Source of the DNA: Tridacna crocea
Lineage: Eukaryota > Mollusca > Bivalvia > Cardiida > Cardiidae
Direction: 5' to 3'
DNA length: 64,000 nt
Assembly: GCA_943736015.1 (NCBI GenBank)
Contig: OX031059.1
Span: 51,595,159 to 51,659,158 of the forward strand
In this document: piece by piece, positions 56,183 through 64,000 of the stretch
How positions within the stretch are numbered: position 1 is the first letter of the stretch
How the letters are laid out: the number at the start of each line of letters is the position of its first letter
Position numbers and translations under genes: made by a program
Notes under the pieces: generated by a model
Databases searched by the model: none
What the model was told of the DNA's origin: nothing
The model's input: the letters and a program-made list of their open reading frames with translations, nothing else

Positions 56183-57289
56183 GAACTACTGCATTGGCTC
56201 AAACTTATTCTATCAATCAAAAGCCATAAAACAATACAGCTCGCTGCTGTATTCGTAACTTAAGCAATTAATGTCGTTGCGTTGAAACGTTTTCACGCGT
56301 TTCTTTCCGTCTCTTTCAAGGTTGCTTTACGTGTTGTCGTAATACATTCGGCATATTTCGGGTGATTAGCTGTAGGTACGGAAGCGACCGACTTGTGACG
56401 AGTGGAGTACGTCTAACTTGGAGGGCAAAATTTCGGCCCAAAGAAGATTCGACCCCAGGAAGATTCTGTCCACTAAGGAGAAAATTAAGCCCCAAAACGG
56501 ACACAATTTGTCTTCCCAATTTATATATATGCGCATTGTGTTCACAATGTTGACTTCATTTTTTGCTAGATCTTTGTAATAATTGCAGATTTACCCGCAA
56601 AAGATCTTTGAAATAAAGCTAGGATTGAAACTACATTTTTCCAAATTTGCTGGGAATTATGCAGTACACTACATGGTTGTGATTGCTTTCGTTAATTTTG
56701 TGGTTTCAAACTTTCACTGGTTTATTTAAAGTCCCTTTTAAATTTGCTGCTCGGCCTTAGGTGTAATCTTCCTGGGACCATGCAGGTACCGAAACGACTC
56801 ACTGTCGAAACGGCCAACTTTTTGTAGCTATTCAAAGTTATTTATGTTTTTCACAGTAATTGTGATTATAGAATTAATTTTTCTAAATATCCACCTTTAA
56901 TATAAATTTCAATGGTCATGTGAATTAAAAGAGTGAGCTGCTTAAAAGAACGAATTCCTAGGGACATTCCTTCAAATACCCTTTTCCAGAACTATTGTTT
57001 TCCCCATATTTGTAATTGTGCCCAGGAGAAGTTAATCCGACCTTAAAAACTCACACCCATACTTTTAATGTGTGACAGAAATGCAGATTACTGTATAAAC
57101 AAATACAATGAAGTACAGGTCAAAGCAGATTAGCTGTAGAAATTAAATTCATTTTTTAAAACTAAATAATGATAACAAAGCAATAAAATGCATCCTTATA
57201 AGATTTTAAGTAAAATATCAGTACTTAGGTCATATTTCGGAAATGGGCTGTTTTGGGCCGTGCCATTTTGGAAGTTGACCGTGACTGAT
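56183..57289. other. Flank upstream of SREK1 (5' UTR and promoter region)
   Basis: The SREK1 leader and promoter should start here, but no TATA box or initiator is convincing. Sequence at 56300-56480 is more GC-rich than its surroundings. I see no coding gene. Confidence 0.4.
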
Positions 57290-57604
57290 CGTTGTCTGCG
57301 CATGTCATATTCTTCGAAGATTCGACTGTCTTATATGACGCATCACTACTAGCCCCGAAAGCGGGCTGACTTTAATATTACGCTCTATAAAGTAGCAATG
57401 TTGAAAATAGCTTTTACATATCAATACGTTTGAGGAGAAATGAGACCTGCTTTAACAACAGATTTCTCTAAACTGGTGATCATAGTTGAGTGAATTGCAC
57501 GAGGTAGCGTTTTATTGGGTAAACCTTTTTTTTTTTTGTTTTGAATTCAAAGTAACGGTTGTCGCGTAGAAAAGTGGTTCGGTTCTGTACCCAGGATGCC
57601 CATA

Positions 57605-58158
57605 TCTGAGGTGCGTTCAACAGAGCGAATGCATCGAGCGCTCTCTTGAAAACGCTTTCGTTCTGAACGCGGGCGCCCGCTGTGGCGCTCGATAGCGCCC
57701 GCGTGCACACTTGATAGGAGTTTCGCTTGTATTTCCAATATGGCATCCAATAGCAGAAGTGTTATCCAAATGAGAGAGTCTAATGGGAATCTAAACAATA
57801 AGCGATTGGACAAAATTACACCATGCACGTCCCTTTAGATGTTTTTTATATGTTCTGAAGAAAATTTTAATATTTTCGTTTTTTTTTTTTTAATGAAGAC
57901 GGAGAATTAACAGATCTGCGATCGGAACAAAGAGATTCAATATAGCTACGCTGTTTTCTTTGTTTATGCTTTTTTATCATTAGATAGTTTACAAAATTTT
58001 ACAGATAGCTCTGTAATGATGGCCAATCTTATGTCCCAGAAAGGTCTTTTTAGACGCCTTTTTGAAAAAATAAGCGAGCGCTCGCTTGCGTTCAATTAAC
58101 GAGGAGCATTCTCGCCAGGCGCTCTGTGTAGCGCCCGCAATGTTGAACACGCCTCAGA
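57605..58158. mobile_element. TA-flanked MITE nested in the left arm
   Basis: Ends TCTGAGGTGCGTTCAACA and TGTTGAACACGCCTCAGA, each next to TA. The other arm keeps the site without the insert (one TA, near 59712). The inside is GC-rich (GCGGGCGCCCGC, GCGAGCGCTCGC). TA duplication suggests a Tc1/mariner-type mobiliser. Confidence 0.85.
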
Positions 58159-58383
58159 TAGATGAGTATTTATAGAATGCCATCTAGCGGGAGATAATGC
58201 GTGACTGATTGAATTTCAGTTTATTTATCGTTGCCACCCGTTTCCCATTATGGGCGACGCCCCTCTCCCCCTACCCGAAGTCTGTTTGTATTGTTACAGG
58301 GGATAGTGCAGATACAGGACGAAACCCATCCTAAGCTATGCCTGGCTCTTTAACGTGCTTGATGTATAGTGTAATGAAAATAC

Positions 58384-59227
58384 TTGTAGAACTTTGATTT
58401 TCATATGGATTACTGTGTTCCGTTTGCATCAGGTAGATGCTAGGCAATACTGGAAACCACTCTTTTGTTATTCACGATCATTTTGAAGCTTATTAGATTA
58501 AGTATTACAATCTTTCCTGTGGGCGCTCATTGAAACATGCTTAAGTTGTCTTTTTGCCCACTAGGTGGCGTTGTACCATCTAGTATAAATAGGGCTTGCT
58601 CAGTGGATTTCAGTCAGTCTGGCTGTTGAATTCGTGGTGTCAACGTCGAAAGTGAATTAACAGGTTATATTTTGCTGCTATAACCGGTGGCTAGGTTATA
58701 GGTGTTTACTCCAATTAAATAGAGTGAGTTTAGACTTGACAGGTAAAATCACTGCAGATAATGCCCTTAGTTTCCATTGATGCCCAGCGTCCTTGGTCAT
58801 AAGGGAAACGTTTATCAGTCAGTGTATTAGTGCTTGTCATTCTACTCTCATCTATTTTGGGTATATTGGAGGTGTTTCAGACTGGGGACGAGCTGTGTTA
58901 AGTTTGGAGGAGACGAGGCCCAGTTAATTGATCTTTCTTTGTACATCGTTATAAATCATTGTAAATCAAATAGACAGGTAGTCTAGAAATCACCGTACTT
59001 GATTCTTATTGCTGATTATTGTCTCAGATTATACTGTTTTCTTTCATCTATAAATCATTGTGCTCGTACCATCAGGTAGCTGGTGAAAAATTGTTATATT
59101 AATCAAGCTGTATATTTTACAAATTAACTTCGCTCTTTATTTCATTTATTTTCATAATTTGTAAATTTGTAAGAGTATCATCCATAAATCACCGTGATTC
59201 GCATCCGCTCGGCGAAAGTACGCTACA
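58384..59227 (+). mobile_element. Possible LTR-like sequence
   Basis: Starts TGTAG and ends GCTACA, with TATAAATAG at 58584, an initiator-like TCAGTCAGT after it, and CACCCCACACGGGACC just past the end, which might be a primer site. No target duplication or internal gene is visible. Confidence 0.3.
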
Positions 59228-59280
59228 ATAGCACCCCACACGGGACCTCAGTTGAACATCTCATCTGAAAGACTATAATT

Positions 59281-59541
59281 GGAGTGCAACACGCGAAAAG
59301 GGTCATTCGGACATTTGCGTAAAGCGTCGTCTCGGATCAGCGTGTGCACTCCGCACAGGCTAATCCGAAACGACACTTTCCGATTTTATGTGATTTTCTG
59401 TTTTACGCAAGTCTACTGTAACACAAAATCTAATGTAGTCGTAAAGTGCCGTCTCGGATTAGCCTGCGCGGACTGCGCAGGCTAATCTGGGAGGACACTT
59501 TACGCAAATGTCCGAATGCACCTTTTCGCGTGTTGCACTCC
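59281..59541. mobile_element. Palindromic MITE, type D: most intact copy
   Basis: Ends GGAGTGCAACACGCGAAAAG and its complement. Arms of about 90-100 nt carry two opposed (GCAGGCTAATC) blocks; a short unpaired middle holds ATTTTCTGTTTTACGC. About 261 bp in all. Confidence 0.88.
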
Positions 59542-59562
59542 ATTTATTATGAACTTTTAGAT

Positions 59563-59632
59563 GGCCAGCTGTGGGAATCGAACCCACATCCATATGATTA
59601 CGAGTACTGAGTTACTGAGCTATGCGGGCTGG
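59563..59632 (-). mobile_element. tRNA-like sequence
   Basis: Read on minus: CCCGCATAGCTCAGTAACTC (A box) and a T-arm GTGGGTTCGATTCCCAC with a perfect 5-bp stem. The acceptor stem does not pair, so it looks like a tRNA-derived remnant. Confidence 0.55.
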
Positions 59633-60432
59633 TGGAAGTGGACGGTCATGATCCACTCTCCTTAAAAATTCATTATCTCCTGCTAGATGGCATTCTACAA
59701 ATACTCATCTAATTTTAGCATCCTGAGTGCAGAACTATTTTTCTATGTGACAACCGTTAAGTGCTTTGAATTTCAAACTAAAAAAAACTTTACTCAATCA
59801 AACGCTAGCTGGTGCGATCAATTCAGTTATGATCAGCAGTCTAGAGAAATCTTGAGCTAATACAGGCCTGATTTTTCCTCAAAAGTATTGATAAAAGTCA
59901 TTTTCTCCATTGCTACTTTATAGCGCTTACGTTTTTCTACAATCCCCCCTCCCCCAATATTTGTGGAGTAATGCGTCAAATAAGACAGGTCGGTTCTTCG
60001 AAGAACATGACATGCACAGACAACGCTTTAAAAGTGTGATAAAGGTTTAGATTTTAGGCATAATTATGTGTATGCATGTATACATGTATAGGCGTAGCAA
60101 AGATTGAAATATTTACACGTACAGTGAGGCACGAAGTGCAGATGGTTGAAGGAGTCAATGGGGTCGGGGGAGATGGGGGCCCGAGCCTCCCTCGGAAAAT
60201 GGTGAGAACTTAGGTGCAAAATGGAGGGTTCTGGCCACTCTCTTCACTACGGATCATTCACATGTATGGTGAGAGTAACGAACGACAACTCTGCTCGGAG
60301 ATTGGGTTCTGGCATGTTTTTGAACGAATCCTCCTCGTAAAAAATTGTCATCTTGCGATTAAGAGATTATCAAAACAAAATTGTCAACACCTAGTTTTAT
60401 GCATCTTACAGGCAATCCTTCAGATTTTGTGA

Positions 60433-60972
60433 AGAAAATTTTACAAAAATACACACACACAAAAAAAAGCATCCTAATACTCTCAAAGCCTTTTAATTAT
60501 CGTTCATAAAAGTCGAAAACCATCCGACAACAAGAGAAATTAGAGATTTACTACGGCCCAGGTTGACACCGACGGGAAACATGTTCTATTTTTACATGGG
60601 CAACTCGCTCATTTACATACTGGAAATACACAGACAAAGCTTTAAACATAGCGTCCGAATAAGACATTATGGAAAATATTTACATTTTTGTTATGTTATG
60701 GAATTTAAGTGTCATTAGTCATGTGCCAATCACTTGACATGCCCACAATGTTTTATATGATTTCTGGCGCGAAATCTTACAATACCTTAAGAGGCAACGT
60801 AGCCTTTTAAGGGAACACCATGAAAAAATGTGTGTGGGGGTGTGTGTGTGTGTGTGTTTTTGTAATTTTATGATGATTTGATGATTAGTATTTTTTTTTT
60901 CATATAAATGTCAGTGATACATATATTTTTTTTTTATTTAGCGAGATGTCAAAAATCTAAATACCCGACTTA
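60433..60972. mobile_element. Inverted relative of 54259-54812
   Basis: Matches the other copy over its length in reverse (ACCATCCGACAAC, GGCAACGTAGCCTTTTAAGG). It has gained CA and TG runs, including about 60838-60860. Confidence 0.75.
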
Positions 60973-62077
60973 AAACCTTATTCATGTGATAAAATTTGAC
61001 TCATTTTTTTTTCACTTATTGTAAAAGGTAACCTTTCAACAAGTTTGAATTTGGCCATTTCATGGCTGTCGAAATAAAATCTTGGAATATATTACGTCAT
61101 ACATAGCCATTCTATGACGAACGCTTGCCGCATCAATTCTCTTTTTTTTTCCACATTCAATGGGCAATGAAAAGAGTTTTGGGAATGGTAATATGCTCAT
61201 TTCTCTATCACTTCCGCTGTAATTGTTAATCGAGCAATTGATACATGTATGCAATTTTAAAAGGTGTCGCAGTATGCTCTATGTATAGCACCTGAGAACA
61301 GGGTTCTTCTACACGGATGGATATAAATCAGTAGATCTGTAACACTTGAATTGTATACTTTTTTGGACAGTGCAGTCAAAGAGTGGACTTCAGTGATACG
61401 TACTCTGATCGTTGGCCTACACAATCCGACATCTTGTGAAACGTTTGTCGTTTTAGAAGTATGACAGAATTGAGGAATATTGTCAAACTTTTCAGTGTTT
61501 GATAAATTTTCAACGCTTGATAAATTAAAAATAGGTAGATCTATGGTTTTGTAGTAACCATTAAGTCGGTCTTATAGGCTGACAAGAGGTGTGTTGGTTC
61601 TGCACTGTTTTGTATGACCTACCTCCTGTAAGACACACTGTATCCTCCCTGAATATTTCAATGGGTTTTTTTTAAATATTTTTGTTCAAGCTGAATTGAA
61701 TATTCTTAGGTTAGTAACATCATTGTCACAGGAACTGGTTAACCTCATGCTCAGGCCCTATGATTTATTATTAGTCGCCGCGCAGAAGCGCGCGACTATA
61801 TTTTTAATAGTTTTTCGAGTTGGGACATGGATAGTCGGAATTTCATTTTTATAGGGGTGTTAGGTTAACAGGAAATCTTTCTACTTCGCCTTAAACTGGC
61901 TTTTTAATTCATTCTTAAACTACGAAATTGCAATACGATACTATTTTTGTTCTGTTAATACATACAACATCAAAAAATCCGCCCAATTATTACTTTTATT
62001 TTCGCTTTTCGTGAGAAATGGACTCGTCCACATAAATGCCTTGTTTCCATTGGTCAAGGCTGTACAGGTTTCCAGTC
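60973..62077. other. Intergenic sequence
   Basis: A hairpin at 61773-61797 (AGTCGCCGCGC, loop AGAA, GCGCGCGACT) is the only clear structure. Confidence 0.45.
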
Positions 62078-62195
62078 ATTTCGTACCTTGTTAATTTCGT
62101 ACCTAGGTCACTTCGTACCTACTTATACTTTCTATTTTGGTAATTTTGTACCCAGTTGGTCATTTCGTACAAACTTCGTACACAGGTTTAATTGT
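62078..62195. repeat. Irregular tandem TTTCGTACC motif
   Basis: TTTCGTACC(T) or a close variant occurs about seven times at irregular spacing (for example CATTTCGTACCTTGTTAATT). Confidence 0.7.
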
Positions 62196-62516
62196 CATTT
62201 TGATTATTTTGTAGATAGTTTTTCCTACTATTTGTGTGTTTTTTGTTGAATGACCACTGCTAAAATTGTACATTGCTGAAATTGTGCAAAATTCCGCCGA
62301 AGAACGGGTATGATGGTTATAATTGTATCTGACCATTATTGGTTACTTCTTTCTAAGTTTAGTATTTAAAACAAAGATAGTTTAGAACTCCTTTGTTTAT
62401 TTTTCAACGAGCTCTGCATAAATTTAATTTGTGGAAAAAAATCTGAAGAGAGGCCACTTTTTCGCTGTGTTGTTCATAAAGCGCGATGCAAAACCATGAT
62501 TCCTTAATAACACTGT

Positions 62517-62568
62517 TCACCAATTCACCAAATAGTATAGTTTTAGACTTGTTTAAATTGAAAGCATG
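62517..62568 (-). mobile_element. Type A MITE fragment
   Basis: TIR and start of long arm (TTCACCAAATAGTATAG, TTTAAATTGAAAGCATG). Confidence 0.6.
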
Positions 62569-62639
62569 CCTTGCAAGCTTACGTCCTCTTGAATCATACT
62601 TTCCTAGGACAGCAACATTTTAGTAACTTAGCCCTGCTT

Positions 62640-62866
62640 TCAACACTTTCTCAAACAAACACGGGTTATCACATGTGTGCTGTCAAATTCTTTTGGAAAA
62701 ACATGTTGGATAAGGAGAAATTGCTCATTATAAGCAATTTCTTCTTTATTAAATACTTTTCCCACTACTAGCGAATTTTCCACCATTTTTGCAGCTTTTT
62801 AAATTGTCATCTGCCAACTCTTTGAATTTGGAAGAGTCTGATATTTGTCGTTTGGAAAAGAGCTAA
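62640..62866 (+). mobile_element. TTAA MITE, type B, diverged
   Basis: Core GAAATTGCTCATTATAAGCA; ends TCAACACTTTCTCAAAC / GTTTGGAAAAGAGCTAA. It is the only near-complete copy in the intergenic region. Confidence 0.82.
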
Positions 62867-63297
62867 GAGAGCGCTGTGCTAGGGTATTAGATACTGTAAC
62901 AGAAGACAAGTTTTGATATAGGTTCACATTCACATCAATTTCATAATGTGTTAAAAAATCTGCTGATGAAAACTGACATTTACTTATTTGCCCTTGCTTT
63001 CTTGAAGCATTAAACAATTTTTTTTGCGGCGACTTTGATGCTTTGCATCAACTTTTTCTTGTTATATATTGAGAGGGTTGTAATAGAGGAAAAAGGGTAT
63101 CAAAGTGACAGAATGCATGAATTCAGACACGGTATCTTTGAATATAAAGCTTGCATTTCCTGTGTTTTCTATCAATGGTTGCATTATTTCATGGTCACTT
63201 TGACGGGCCTTATTATATTATTCCTTCATTCGTCAAATCTCGGGAGATCCGTTGATCAGCGGAATTAGCCGAGTTATGACGGATGCTCCTCGTTGTC

Positions 63298-63312
63298 GGG
63301 GGGGGGGGGGGG
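63298..63312. repeat. Poly-G run
   Basis: About 15 G. A second run lies at 63439-63453. Both are upstream of the SGT 5' exon. Confidence 0.8.
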
Positions 63313-63540
63313 TTAAACGATGGCTTAGGTTTTGAAGACCTTTCTTAAAGATCATCCCAGGAGATAATGTCGTCAACATATACGTGTTTGTCTGTTTGGT
63401 TTGAAAACTTTACCCTTTTCTTTTTTAACCAAAAAAGTGGGGGGGGGGGGGGGAATGTATTACGACTTATCATAAACCTCACATTATGCGGAAATAATTT
63501 GATTTTATCGTAACCGAAAAGTGATTGTAGAACAACTAAG

Positions 63541-63886
63541 AACACGTATTCGAAATAAACAAGTTTTCGATACTTTTATCCAGTGTTAGAGTGTTAGTGT
63601 GTCTTAAACGCAAGTTCTTCTGCGAGTGTTGGCTTATATTCCTATTCGAGTGATGTAAGTATCTTGTCATTTTAATCGGTTTCTTTCTCACGTTTCAATT
63701 CAGCTCACAACGTTGATCATGATGCCGGGGGCTTGGCTGGCGTAACACATATCGGTTTTGGAAGAGTACCATTTAATCGAATCCAAGTCGGCCTATGGTA
63801 CTGGATTAGAATTTAAGTGTGAACCATGCAGTGTATAATGTCAACCATTTGTGTCAATTTTTGTGACTTTTTTTTTTCCATTACAG
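63541..63886 (+). promoter_or_regulatory. Probable 5' UTR exon end and first intron of the SGT gene
   Basis: A strong donor, GTGAT|gtaagtat, falls at 63655. The matching acceptor, a T-rich tract ending ttacag, is at 63886, giving a 232-nt intron inside the 5' UTR. The transcription start is not visible. Confidence 0.5.
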
Positions 63887-64000
63887 TGGCAGTAAGAGTA
63901 TGGCAGATGTAAAAAAGTTAGTGTTCTCAATAGTTAGGTTTCTACAAGATCAAAAAACAAACAGCCAACTGGAGGAAGAGCAGGAAGAAAGTCTAGAAGG
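63887..64000 (+). CDS. SGT-family co-chaperone, N-terminal coding exon (partial)
   Basis: The exon begins after ttccattacag at 63886 with a short leader; the ATG is at 63900-63902. It encodes MADVKKLVFSIVRFLQDQKT, then NSQLEEEQEESLE, and is cut by the window end inside a codon. A basic start, the LV(F/Y)xI(V/I)RFL helix and a QESLE motif are the N-terminal homodimerisation domain of small glutamine-rich TPR proteins (SGTA/SGTB). This domain binds the BAG6/GET4-UBL4A complex, which triages tail-anchored and misfolded proteins. The TPR and Gln-rich regions lie beyond the window. Only 33 residues are visible, so SGTA and SGTB cannot be told apart, and an invertebrate may have just one. Confidence 0.82.

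Larger units (their letters stand above)
57290..60025. mobile_element. Pair of long inverted arms (about 355 bp) around 1.5 kb
   Basis: The left arm (57290-57604 plus 58159-58199) and the right arm (59671-60025) are inverted copies; the outer ends are CGTTGTCTGCGCATGTCAT and CATGACATGCACAGACAACG. This is either one element with long terminal inverted repeats or two insertions in opposite orientation. Confidence 0.75.

Noticed and set aside
57480..57828. Open frames of 88-93 codons on minus
   Set aside because: They cross the boundary between an inverted arm and the nested TA element, so they are accidental.
58384..59227. Confident solo LTR
   Set aside because: No target duplication, no second LTR and no polyprotein; kept only as a low-confidence feature.
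59563..59632. Functional tRNA gene
   Set aside because: The T arm is perfect but the acceptor and anticodon stems do not pair.
1..64000. CRISPR-like array from regularly recurring palindromes
   Set aside because: The genome is eukaryotic, spacing is irregular and each unit is a transposon with its own TTAA duplication.

Overview
The window is eukaryotic, most likely from a bivalve mollusc. It has large introns with GT-AG sites, about 65% A+T, tRNA-derived SINEs and very many small inverted-repeat transposons. The bivalve assignment is an inference from memory of similar palindromic repeats (motifs such as CAGGCTAATC and GACGACACTTT) in bivalve genomes.

Two protein genes are supported. The main one is on the minus strand from about 56182 down to 3242. 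It is the SR-related splicing regulator SREK1, rebuilt here from 20 coding exons that join in one open frame of 660 codons plus stop. It encodes two RRMs, a Glu/Lys-rich linker, a long Arg-Ser domain and a Lys/Glu-rich tail. Exons 9-19 are small cassettes, all multiples of three and all phase 2-2, so any of them can be skipped without breaking the frame. The second gene starts at 63900 on the plus strand and runs off the window. It is the N-terminus of an SGT-type co-chaperone (SGTA/SGTB family). The two genes are head to head across about 7.7 kb; human SREK1 and SGTB lie in the same chromosome band, so this may be old linkage.

The SREK1 introns are packed with one kind of element, here called family A with sister types B and C. 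It is about 225 bp long, flanked by TTAA, has ends like CCCATTACCACACAA, and has a central odd-length palindrome of about 67 nt. I count roughly 80 copies and fragments in the window, nearly all inside SREK1. Several are nested: removing an inner copy together with one TTAA restores the outer copy, which shows from the sequence alone that the family inserts at TTAA and duplicates it, as piggyBac-type elements do. One copy ends 13 nt from the 3' splice site of the last SREK1 exon, and exons 14, 15, 18 and 19 are each closely flanked by copies in opposite orientation.

Layout: 1-3241, downstream flank of SREK1 with a tandem repeat and a retroposon-like block; 3242-56182, SREK1; 56183-63650, intergenic region rich in other transposons (a 2.7-kb pair of inverted arms carrying a TA-flanked insertion, a palindromic MITE, a tRNA-like sequence, a possible LTR); 63650-64000, 5' end of the SGT gene. 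Regions between listed features are intronic or intergenic A+T-rich sequence in which I recognise no gene.
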